Source: CAYSQW01 sp964433135
GTDB taxonomy: Bacteria; Acidobacteriota; Aminicenantia; Aminicenantales; Aminicenantaceae
Assembly (NCBI GenBank): GCA_964433135.1
Contig: CAYSQW010000017.1
Span: 1 to 57,049, forward strand
Direction: 5' to 3'
Length of the DNA: 57,049 nt
The first letter of the stretch is position 1. The number at the start of each line of letters is the position of its first letter. This document shows positions 26,275-34,031 of this stretch, piece after piece. The notes under the pieces were generated by a model, which was not told the origin of the DNA, did no database searches, and saw only the letters and a program-made list of their open reading frames with translations. A program made the translations under genes and the position numbers.

Positions 26275-27364
26275 TTAGTCGCGATTCCTTCTGAGCTTCC
26301 CTTCGCGGATGAAGATGCAGAAAAACACTTCGAAAAAGTCACGAAGCCCTTTTTTATCGTTTTCACCTCCCCACGCCATTAAATTAGAGGCTCGTCTCCC
26401 ATGGAATCCTCCTCCATAACGCCCTGTGCTCGCGCTGAAACGACAAACGAAGCCAAACAAGAGGCACATATATAACCCCGATCCTTGACCCACCCTTCCT
26501 CAGCGCGCAACACCGACTCGATCCACCATCGCCGTCGGTTCCGATGTATATGAACGCGTCGATCAAAATCTCTCGTCAATACCCGCTTCCGTGTGGACCG
26601 AAAGCGCTTATCGAATCCAACCGCCTCTCGTTCCTCCACAACCCCATTTCGATCGACAACGGATGGCATTCATCGTCTTTTCCGTTGACGACACGTCATC
26701 ATCATTCCAAAACACCATTAGCGGGATTTCTCCGTTGGGTCATCTTAATATAAATGCGAGCCGCGTGTTTCCCCGGCACCGAAATCAATTCTCTTCAAAA
26801 TAAATTCCTGACTCAAGCTCAGCTTTACTTCGGATCTCGAATCGCATTATCAGAGCCGAGGTGTTTTCCTCTCAACGTCCCTTCGGCAGCCTCCCTTTTC
26901 TCCATCCTATTGATAACACAACAATTACGCTGACTTACGCCTCATGTAAATCATTGTCATCAAACAACTTAGCTGTTATTCAGCCGCATGTTCACACCCT
27001 TGACCGACAGTCACTATCATCATGTGTTTTCTCCATTTCATGACCTCTTTCATCTCTTCCACCTTCCTTTGTTTTCACACCGACGCATTTCAGCTCACAC
27101 GCCGCGGCTCCCCGACGGCATCATTTTTCATGCTTATCATCATGTCCGAAATCACCATATATCCGATTTTTTCCCAAAATATCATTCTTGTTCATGGCGT
27201 TTGTTTTTTTTGCCCCATCACTTGTTCTCATCCACGGTTCATCATCGTTATTGTTTGTCTCTCATGCATTATTTCTTTTTGAAGAGTTTTCAGTTCTATT
27301 CCTCTTCGATCGCTCCCCACACCGAAAACTTTCAGCTCGGCGGGGTTCCATTGGCGCTTCTCAT

Positions 27365-27380
27365 TGTCGGCATGCCGACA
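27365..27380. repeat. 16-bp perfect palindrome, copy 1 (candidate parS-like site)
   Basis: TGTCGGCATGCCGACA, a perfect 16-bp palindrome identical to copy 2 located 144 bp downstream. It has the length and TGT...ACA ends of a parS site, but not the canonical core. Confidence 0.7.
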
Positions 27381-27505
27381 TTCTTTATATATTATTTATT
27401 TACAGCTATTTAAGTGCCATCTATTTGTCTTTTACTTGCTTTCCGGTTTATCAAAAGCGCTTCGCAGGCGAGCAGGGGAGTGCCCCACGGTCCCGTCGAA
27501 GGCAT

Positions 27506-27527
27506 AAATGTCGGCATGCCGACATTT
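27506..27527. repeat. 16-bp palindrome copy 2, extended to 22 bp
   Basis: Core TGTCGGCATGCCGACA at 27509-27524, flanked by AAA and TTT so that the perfect dyad spans 22 bp. It lies about 70 bp before the parA coding start and next to the parA promoter region, so it may be a centromere, an autoregulatory operator, or both. Confidence 0.75.
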
Positions 27528-27540
27528 TTTTAAATACTTC

Positions 27541-27569
27541 TTGATATTTTAATGCTGTTTGGTTACTGT
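27541..27569 (+). promoter_or_regulatory. Possible parA promoter
   Basis: TTGATA (27541-27546), 17 nt and TACTGT (27564-27569). The -10 match is weak. If used, transcription starts past ATG 27572, supporting the TTG start at 27599. Confidence 0.25.
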
Positions 27570-27598
27570 GTATGAAACGCCCTGGATGGAGTCGTCGT

Positions 27599-28381
27599 TT
27601 GATCATTGCTATCACAAATCAAAAGGGAGGAGTTGGAAAGACAACGACCGCCCTCAACCTCGCAGCCGCTCTTTCCCTCATGGGCAAAAGCACGCTTTTA
27701 ATCGACACGGATCCCCAGGGAAACAGCACATTGTCTTGCGTTAACGATCCCTCTCAATATATGCGCTCTTTATACGACGTCATGGTGGATCCTCACGGTA
27801 ATCTTCAAGACATCGTCGTTTCCTCAACGATACCGGGACTGGATGTCGCCATTTCGAAGATATCCATGGCCAAGCTGGAGCCTGCTTTGCTCGGAGACAT
27901 CTCAGGACATTATCGTTTGAAAGATATTATAGACAGAATGGATCGTCACTATGATTTCATACTGATCGACACGGCGCCGACCCTGGGATTGATCACATTG
28001 AACGCCTTGGTTGCGTCCAGCCATATATTGATACCCATCCAATCATCATACTTATGCCTGGAGGGAACCGACGATCTTTTGGAAACCATCGAAAAAGTCA
28101 AAAAGGTCGCAAATCCTCAGCTTGAAATTCTCGGCGTTCTCATAACGCTGCACGATAAACGAACCAACATAGCGAAGGATGTCGTGAAACGCATCAAGGA
28201 TGTATTCGGTACGAAAGTATTCAAAACCGTGATTTCAAAAAGCGTGAAGTTGGAGGAAAGCCCAGCTTACAAGGAGTCCATTTTCACTTTCGCGCCTAAT
28301 TCCATCGGCGCCGTTCAGTACCGTTTAGCCGCCGAGGAGATAATAAAACGTGCAAAAAACAAAAAAGAGCGGACTGCCTAA
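27599..28381 (+). CDS. parA: Chromosome-partitioning ATPase ParA/Soj
   Basis: A 260-residue deviant Walker ATPase. The motif KGGVGKTT at 9-16 has the signature lysine, DTDPQGN is the second motif, and LIDTAPTLG is Walker B. There is no N-terminal DNA-binding extension, so it is the short Soj type. It binds ATP and DNA non-specifically and moves ParB-parS complexes. TTG 27599 is preferred: GGAG lies 7 nt upstream and the protein then begins MIIAITNQKGG as Soj proteins do. ATG 27572 in frame has no ribosome-binding site. It overlaps parB by 32 nt. Two identical palindromes upstream are the best candidates for the cognate centromere. Confidence 0.92.
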   Translation: MIIAITNQKGGVGKTTTALNLAAALSLMGKSTLLIDTDPQGNSTLSCVNDPSQYMRSLYDVMVDPHGNLQDIVVSSTIPGLDVAISKISMAKLEPALLGDISGHYRLKDIIDRMDRHYDFILIDTAPTLGLITLNALVASSHILIPIQSSYLCLEGTDDLLETIEKVKKVANPQLEILGVLITLHDKRTNIAKDVVKRIKDVFGTKVFKTVISKSVKLEESPAYKESIFTFAPNSIGAVQYRLAAEEIIKRAKNKKERTA

Positions 28382-29195
28382 TACGATCGGCATGCGCCAT
28401 GACGGCCATTTCGTCGATCTTATAGCCTCCCGTGTTCAAGGTCCGCGCATTCGCATGATTCCCATAAATCAGGTAAAGCCGAATCCTCGTCAGGCACGTA
28501 ATGAATTGGGAAATATCGAAGAACTTATGGCCTCTATAAAAGAAAAGGGAGTTCTCGAGCCGCTGCTGGTACGAGCCAAGGGCGGAAAATACGAGATCAT
28601 CGCCGGTGAAAGACGTTATATCGCTTCTAAAAAGGTGGGATTGACCGATCTCCCATGCATCGAAATGAACGTCGAAGACAATGAAGCCATGGAGATCTCA
28701 CTGATCGAAAACCTGCAAAGAAAAGATCTGGACGTGTTTGAAGAAGCCGACGGCGTTAAAGCGCTGGTCGATATATACGACTACAATCATCAGGATATCG
28801 CAGAAAAACTCGGAAAAGCCAGATCAACCGTTACTGAAATAATCAGCATCAGTAAAATCCCGCAGGAGATCCGACAATTCTGCACCCAAAACGGAATAAG
28901 CAGCCGAACGACGCTGATCGAGATCGCAAAGCAAAAAACCCAGGAAAAGATGCTTGAGCTTTTGCATGAGATTAAATTCAGGGATCTGCGACGGGAAGAT
29001 ACGCGCGAGCTGTCGAAAAAGATTAAGGGACAATCCGGACAAAGAAAACGTTTCGTTTACAATTATGAAGGAAAATCACCGGAATATTACCGGCTGCGCA
29101 TTGAATTCAAGAAGCAGCAGATACCCAAATCAGAGATAATACGCATTCTGGAAGACCTGCTCGATAAGCTGAAGCACAGCAAAAACCAAAAATAG
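28350..29195 (+). CDS. parB: Chromosome-partitioning protein ParB/Spo0J-like
   Basis: A 281-residue protein. The N-terminal CTP-binding ParB domain has PNPRQAR and AGERRYIA (GERR kept; the usual following Arg is Ile), and ENLQRKDLDVFEEADG. A helix-turn-helix follows at about 147-166 (HQDIAEKLGKARSTVTEII), then a basic C-terminal region probably for dimerisation. GTG 28350 has GAGGAG about 10 nt upstream; ATG 28392 is an alternative. ParB binds parS and loads onto DNA as a CTP-dependent clamp. No canonical parS sequence was found in this window. The palindromes at 27365 and 27509 suggest altered site recognition, which the recognition helix would have to accommodate. Confidence 0.92.
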   Translation: MQKTKKSGLPNTIGMRHDGHFVDLIASRVQGPRIRMIPINQVKPNPRQARNELGNIEELMASIKEKGVLEPLLVRAKGGKYEIIAGERRYIASKKVGLTDLPCIEMNVEDNEAMEISLIENLQRKDLDVFEEADGVKALVDIYDYNHQDIAEKLGKARSTVTEIISISKIPQEIRQFCTQNGISSRTTLIEIAKQKTQEKMLELLHEIKFRDLRREDTRELSKKIKGQSGQRKRFVYNYEGKSPEYYRLRIEFKKQQIPKSEIIRILEDLLDKLKHSKNQK

Positions 29196-29586
29196 AAAAC
29201 TTGTTTTTAAAATATTCCTAGTTTACATAATATATCTTATGCGACACAATATATCTTATACTTCCATCTTGTTTCTTTTCATTTAGTTCCAATTTTTCAC
29301 GGCCTGTGGATATTCCATCGCCCTCTTTTTTGTGCATCTGTGGATATCTTTTCGCTGATATACCGTTCTTGAGCTTTTTCATTTTTTGTATTATATTTTT
29401 TATTAAGGATATTCATATGAGCGTGCTGCTTTTGAAGCCTTTTGTTTTTATTCCACCAGGATTATTTTTTCATATTCCTTTCATAAACCGCTTCAGCGGC
29501 TTGTAATCTAAAATCCTTTCCTGTCTTTGTCATCTCGTCTTACCAAACGGGTTTAAATTTGGATTTCATTATGGAAGGAAAATCAA
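29196..29586. other. AT-rich spacer after parB; candidate replication origin
   Basis: A 391-nt stretch without a convincing gene. It holds two tandem AATATATCTTAT repeats and a cluster of imperfect DnaA boxes: TTTTTCACG (29293-29301) and CTGTGGATAT twice (29304-29313 and 29338-29347), each one mismatch from the E. coli-type 9-mer. A 29-codon frame with an AAGGA site (29417-29506) is probably chance. The combination resembles a small oriC, but no dnaA, dnaN or mnmG gene is nearby. Confidence 0.35.
29229..29259. repeat. Tandem AT-rich 12-mers next to parB
   Basis: AATATATCTTAT occurs at 29229-29240 and 29248-29259, a 19-nt period. Similar AT-rich iterons form the unwinding element in many replication origins. 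Confidence 0.5.
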
Positions 29587-30726
29587 ATGAACATTACAAT
29601 ATTAGGATCCGGCCTTGTCGGAGCCCCCATGGCGATCGATTTAGCCAATGATTCTCAATTTAAACTGCTTGTCGTTGACAACGATCCCCATGCTTTGCGG
29701 CGCGTCGAAGCCTTCCCCGCCGCGCATTCGGTTTTATCGGATCTCAGAGATCCCGATAATATTCATAAGCATATTGCTGATGCGGATTACGTGATCAATG
29801 CGCTACCGGGCTCTATGGGCTACCGCACACTCAAAACCGTCATCGAAGCCGGTCGAAATGTCGTTGATATCTCATTTTTCCCCGAAAATCCATTCGAACT
29901 GATGGATATAGCTGTAAATAATGAGGTTACTGCGATTATCGACTGCGGCGTCGCTCCCGGTATGAGCAATTTTCTCGTCGGATACGCAGCCGCACAACTA
30001 AAAAGAGTCGAAAATGTCATGATCTATGTCGGCGGACTTCCTGAAAAAAAAGAATGGCCTTTCGAATACAAAGCCGTTTTTTCCATAACCGACGTCCTCG
30101 AGGAGTACACCCGGCCCTCACGCTATATTAAGGCCGGTCGCCCAGTAACGATGCCGGCGCTCTCCGAGCCGGAAATGATCGATTTCGATCATGTCGGCCC
30201 CCTTGAAGCTTTCAATACCGATGGACTTCGCACTCTATCCTCGACCATACCCGCCGCCAATATGATCGAGAAAACCCTTCGTTATCCGGGTCACATCAAT
30301 CTGATGCGGGTTTTTCGCGAATCAGGATTCTTGAACAAAAAGCCTATCAGGATTCATGAACTCGATATCAGTCCCTTCGATTTAACCGCGAAGCTCCTCT
30401 CCGATAACTGGCGTATGAAGGATGGAGACCGTGATCTGACGGTTATGAAGATCATTGTTGAAGGGATGCATCAAGACGGCGGAAAACGCAGGTTCACCTT
30501 CAAGCTCTATGACCGTTTCGATGAAAAGACCGGCATCCATTCCATGGCGCGAACCACCGGCTACACCGCCACCATGACGGTGCGCATGCTGATCGACAAC
30601 CTCTTTTCCCAAAAAGGGATCATTCCCCCCGAGCTCATCGGAAAAAACCCCAAATGCGTCAATTATATGTTGAGAGGCCTCAAAAAGCGCGGCATCACGT
30701 ACACACAAACATCAGAAGTATTCTGA
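29587..30726 (+). CDS. Saccharopine dehydrogenase-family oxidoreductase (lysine dehydrogenase-like)
   Basis: A 379-residue protein with an N-terminal Rossmann motif (ITILGSGLVGAPMAIDLA) and the family segments NALPGSMGYRTLKTVIEAG, FFPENPF and DCGVAPGMSN. Size and motifs match single-chain L-lysine 6-dehydrogenase and saccharopine-reductase-like proteins, which act on amino acids or imines with NAD(P). The C-terminal half (YPGHINLMRVFRESGFL, ending YTQTSEVF) is the usual catalytic or dimer part. The exact substrate is uncertain. The ATG has GGAAGG upstream. A hairpin TCGTCCG/CGGACGA at 30779-30796 lies downstream without a T run. Confidence 0.8.
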   Translation: MNITILGSGLVGAPMAIDLANDSQFKLLVVDNDPHALRRVEAFPAAHSVLSDLRDPDNIHKHIADADYVINALPGSMGYRTLKTVIEAGRNVVDISFFPENPFELMDIAVNNEVTAIIDCGVAPGMSNFLVGYAAAQLKRVENVMIYVGGLPEKKEWPFEYKAVFSITDVLEEYTRPSRYIKAGRPVTMPALSEPEMIDFDHVGPLEAFNTDGLRTLSSTIPAANMIEKTLRYPGHINLMRVFRESGFLNKKPIRIHELDISPFDLTAKLLSDNWRMKDGDRDLTVMKIIVEGMHQDGGKRRFTFKLYDRFDEKTGIHSMARTTGYTATMTVRMLIDNLFSQKGIIPPELIGKNPKCVNYMLRGLKKRGITYTQTSEVF

Positions 30727-30869
30727 CCGAACCGATCATGACATTTCTCTATCTTCAAAGGTTTGCGGGATAATAAAATCGTCCGTATCCGGACGACTCT
30801 GTGTCCTTAAACGTACAGTCTGATTCCGTATGCCGGAGTGAAAATGACTTCTCACCTGATGCTTTGAAA

Positions 30870-30885
30870 TGGCATATAATTTGCA
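30870..30885 (+). promoter_or_regulatory. Sigma54-like -24/-12 element upstream of the PadR operon
   Basis: TGGCATATAATTTGCA keeps the invariant GG and GC dinucleotides at sigma54 spacing (consensus TGGCAC-N5-TTGCA). A near-identical element is at 54618. A competing sigma70 reading is TTGAAA (30864-30869), 16 nt, TATATA (30886-30891). Confidence 0.4.
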
Positions 30886-30905
30886 TATATAGCGTTGTTA
30901 TATAT
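30885..30905. promoter_or_regulatory. Inverted repeat, likely PadR operator
   Basis: ATATATA (30885-30891) and TATATAT (30899-30905) separated by 7 nt, 20 nt before the padR start. PadR proteins often repress their own operon through AT-rich dyads at the promoter. Confidence 0.45.
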
Positions 30906-30925
30906 AAAGCAAAAAGAGGTATGAG

Positions 30926-31264
30926 ATGATCTCCAGAGCCTTGGTTGCGGCATCAACAAAACCATTGATACTTTCGATCCTTCAGGATGGGGAAACTTAC
31001 GGTTACCGAATCATAAAGCAGATGAAAGACTTCACCGACGGTCATCTGGAATGGTCATTCGGTATGCTTTACCCAGTGCTTCACCGTCTGGAGAAAGAAG
31101 AATTCATCAAATCCGAGTGGAAGATGTCAGATAATGGACGCCTCCGGAAATATTACGGATTGACGGATGCCGGACACAGGGAGCTTGAGCGAGAAAAGAA
31201 ACAATGGCTGGTCATACACGGTGTTTTCACTCGATTGTGGAATATTTCAGAGGCGGGATCATGA
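30926..31264 (+). CDS. PadR-family transcriptional regulator
   Basis: A 112-residue winged-helix protein with the PadR signature: ILSILQDGETYGYRIIKQM, WSFGMLYPVLHRLEKEEFIKSEW and RKYYGLTDAG. PadR dimers repress membrane transporter or detoxification genes and release DNA on ligand binding. Its stop overlaps the start of the permease gene by 4 nt (ATGA), which makes translational coupling and control of that permease very likely. AGAGG precedes the ATG. An AT-rich dyad at 30885-30905 and a sigma54-like element at 30870 lie in its promoter region. Confidence 0.9.
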   Translation: MISRALVAASTKPLILSILQDGETYGYRIIKQMKDFTDGHLEWSFGMLYPVLHRLEKEEFIKSEWKMSDNGRLRKYYGLTDAGHRELEREKKQWLVIHGVFTRLWNISEAGS

Positions 31265-33957
31265 AAAAACCAAAAAGGATTTCTACCGGAACCGAGGGCA
31301 AGAACACATATTTTTATAAAACATCACCCAATAATGCGTTTGACCTCGATAACGCCATCGAAATGTGGGCGCGACAATTGAGACAAAGCAACGCTTTAGA
31401 AGACGGCGCCATCGTCGAACTCAAATCCCATCTGCAAGATGAAATTGACGATCTCATCGCACAAGGAAAGAATCCTCGGGATGCTTTCAAGGACGCGACG
31501 GCATCGGTCGAAAGCGCCGATGCGATCGGCATGGAATACCGCAAAACGGATGCCCGCGGAATCCTCTCAATGTCTTTACCCTCTTCTGACGGTTTTTCTC
31601 CCGCCTTGATCCTCAATTCCATCAAAGTTTCATTCCGAAAGATGCGCCGGCAGAAATGGTATTCTCTTATCAGCATCACCGGTATGGCCGTCGGTATGGT
31701 CGGCTCCATTTTGATCATGTTGTGGGTGCAGCATGAGATGTCTTACGATCGATTTCACACCCATGCATCACGCATCCACCGGGTGATCATGGAAGATCCC
31801 CTAAACAACGGCATATCCCTTCATCCCTGGCTGCCCTTCCCTCTCGGGGCGGCACTGAAAGATAATTTTCCGGAAATAACCGCTTTCACGCGATGGCGAC
31901 CCGACAATTTTGTCGTTCGCTTCATGAACGAAGCACATACCGAAACAGGTTTTTTAACTGTGGACCCTGCTTTCTTCAGCATTTTTTCTTTCCCCTTCAT
32001 CAAAGGATCGCCTGCTCAAGCATTGGTCGATCCGCATTCCATCGTCATACGCGACACCGCCGCAAAAAAATATTTCGGCGATGAAGATCCCATTGGAAAA
32101 AGCCTGAACCTTAGTGGTCGAGCGGACCTTTCGGTTACCGGCGTGGTCCATATCCCGGAAAATTCCGAATTCCAATATGAATTCTTCTTTACTTTCCAAT
32201 CCTATCCCTTGTTCGGCGTCGATTTGGCCCCCCTGGAAAACAACTGGAACGGGAAGAACTATCATGTCTATCTGCTTCTCAATGAGGAATGTTCGCCTGA
32301 TCTTCTAGAGGAAAAAATATCCGGATTCCTGAAAGCCCGCACAAAGGGAAAAGATGAAATCCTACGGCTGCAAAAGCTCTCCCGAATCCACCTGTTCCAT
32401 CCCGATGGTTCAGACAGCTCGATGCGCTACGTACGCATTTTTTCTTTGATCGCCGTTTTTATCATATTCATAGCCTGTATCAATTTCATGAACCTCATCA
32501 CGGCTCGCTTTGAGGGGCGCGCCAAAGAAGTCGGGCTCCGCAAAACATTGGGAAGCACGCGCGGTCAACTCATACGACAGTTTTTCAGTGAATCCCTCAT
32601 CCATTCCGCGCTGGCCCTGACCGCCGCCTTGATTTTTGTGAGCCTCTTGCTTCCTCTTTTCAACCGGATCATTGGTCACCGGTTGAGTCTCGATCTTTCA
32701 CAAGCCGGTTTTGTGTCCGGCTTGGTGTCCATCGTTTTCATGACAGGTTTCATTTCGGGACTTTACCCGGCTTTACACCTTTCTTCCTTCGCTCCGGCCA
32801 AGACGCTGCGCGGCTTTCATGCTCCGAGACAAAGGGCTATTCTTCGCATGATTCTTGTCGTATTTCAATTTTCGCTCTCGCTTATCCTTATCATTGGAAC
32901 GATCACCGTGAATTCTCAATTTTCCTTCATAATGAATCGGGATCTCGGCTTGGAAAAGGAAAATTGCGTTTATCACCTGATGCAGTTTAAAACCCGGGAT
33001 TCTGTAGAGGCGGCCCGGGAAGAGCTCCTCAGGCATCCCGATATCTCAGGAGTGACCAGTTGCAGTCATCTTCCTTCGAACATCATGAGTTGGATCGGAT
33101 ATCTGGACTGGGAAGGGCGCACCGCGGAGCAAAAGGTTTATCCCGCTTTCCTGTCGGTTGACCATGATTTCATCAAGACCGCCGGCCTTACCCTTGTGCA
33201 AGGGCGTGATTTTTCACGATCACATCCTTCCGATATCAATCATTTCATTATCAATGAAACAGCGCTCAAGCAACTGGGAATCGAAAATCCCATCGGACTT
33301 GAGCTGCGTTTCTGGGGGCAGAAAGGGCAGGTCGTGGGCGTCGTCAAAGACTTCATAAACCGCCATATGGCTTCCTCCGCGGCTCCTTTGGTGATATCGG
33401 CGGGATCCTGGGGCGCCAGACGGAACTATCTTCTGCTTCGGCTTCGCCCGGGGAATCCCGCCAGGGCCCTTCAGCACTTCCAATCGGTTTGGAAAAAACT
33501 GAATCCCGGTTTTCCATGCGAATACGATTTTATCGATGAAGCTTTCGGCCGCATGTATGTAAAAGAACAGCGCTTGACACGGATCCTTTTTGCTTTTTCC
33601 ATTCTGGCGGTATTCATCTCATGTCTGGGATTGATCGGGCTTTCTTCTTACCTGGCTGAGGAAAAAACCAAGGAGATAGGTATCCGCAAAGTTCTGGGAG
33701 CCTCTTCCTGGAAGATCATTGCGCTTCTGTCGATGAATTTCATACGCCTGGTCATCATCGCCAACTTCATCGCCTGGCCGTTGGGTTATGCAATCATGCA
33801 TCGCTGGCTGCAGGATTACGCCTACCGGACGCCCATAGGGCTCTGGATCTTTTTCCTGGCGGGCTTCCTGAATTTATTTGTCGTTATCGCAGCCGCTGGC
33901 TTCCAGACGTTCAGAGCCGCCCATGCCGATCCCGTCGTCAGCTTGAGGTATGAATGA
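31261..33957 (+). CDS. Large MacB/FtsX-type permease with N-terminal prefix domain
   Basis: An 898-residue protein. Residues 1 to about 110 form a soluble helical prefix (RQSNALEDGAIVELKSHLQD) found in PadR-linked permeases. Then two repeats follow, each a periplasmic MacB-PCD domain with FtsX-type transmembrane helices (KWYSLISITGMAVGMVGSIL near the start, LAVFISCLGLIGLSSYL and GIRKVLGASSWKI near the end). MacB-like permeases move lipids, lipoproteins or peptides by mechanotransmission and need an ATPase, which is not adjacent. The design matches the PadR-linked orphan duplicated permeases of Acidobacteriota. ATG 31261 overlaps the padR stop. The substrate is unknown. Confidence 0.85.
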   Translation: MKKPKRISTGTEGKNTYFYKTSPNNAFDLDNAIEMWARQLRQSNALEDGAIVELKSHLQDEIDDLIAQGKNPRDAFKDATASVESADAIGMEYRKTDARGILSMSLPSSDGFSPALILNSIKVSFRKMRRQKWYSLISITGMAVGMVGSILIMLWVQHEMSYDRFHTHASRIHRVIMEDPLNNGISLHPWLPFPLGAALKDNFPEITAFTRWRPDNFVVRFMNEAHTETGFLTVDPAFFSIFSFPFIKGSPAQALVDPHSIVIRDTAAKKYFGDEDPIGKSLNLSGRADLSVTGVVHIPENSEFQYEFFFTFQSYPLFGVDLAPLENNWNGKNYHVYLLLNEECSPDLLEEKISGFLKARTKGKDEILRLQKLSRIHLFHPDGSDSSMRYVRIFSLIAVFIIFIACINFMNLITARFEGRAKEVGLRKTLGSTRGQLIRQFFSESLIHSALALTAALIFVSLLLPLFNRIIGHRLSLDLSQAGFVSGLVSIVFMTGFISGLYPALHLSSFAPAKTLRGFHAPRQRAILRMILVVFQFSLSLILIIGTITVNSQFSFIMNRDLGLEKENCVYHLMQFKTRDSVEAAREELLRHPDISGVTSCSHLPSNIMSWIGYLDWEGRTAEQKVYPAFLSVDHDFIKTAGLTLVQGRDFSRSHPSDINHFIINETALKQLGIENPIGLELRFWGQKGQVVGVVKDFINRHMASSAAPLVISAGSWGARRNYLLLRLRPGNPARALQHFQSVWKKLNPGFPCEYDFIDEAFGRMYVKEQRLTRILFAFSILAVFISCLGLIGLSSYLAEEKTKEIGIRKVLGASSWKIIALLSMNFIRLVIIANFIAWPLGYAIMHRWLQDYAYRTPIGLWIFFLAGFLNLFVVIAAAGFQTFRAAHADPVVSLRYE

Positions 33958-34031
33958 AAAGTATCTTTCGGCTTGATGAGGAATCCCTCCGTCGCTTAGG
34001 AAACACCATGGTATTGGGATTTCTTGGCGGA

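Larger units (their letters stand above)
26275..27598 (+). other. Long non-coding, G-poor tract upstream of parA
   Basis: About 1.3 kb without a credible gene. Open frames here are short, lack ribosome-binding sites and encode low-complexity His/Ser/Phe-rich strings. The plus strand is strikingly pyrimidine-rich; my hand count of 27001-27240 gives 30 G against 75 C. The right part holds two copies of a 16-bp palindrome (27365 and 27509). No known RNA gene was recognised. An isolated near-match to a DnaA box (GTTTTCACA) is at about 27071-27079. It may be a centromere or origin flank; it could also be degraded DNA. Confidence 0.6.

Noticed and set aside
26384..27544. Short open frames in the non-coding tract before parA
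   Set aside because: All are short, overlap each other, lack ribosome-binding sites and encode low-complexity strings; none resembles a known protein.
29306..29506. Possible small protein, including a 29-codon frame from ATG 29417 with AAGGA upstream
   Set aside because: Hydrophobic, Phe/Pro-rich, AT-driven composition and position in the candidate origin spacer make chance more likely; conservation would be needed.
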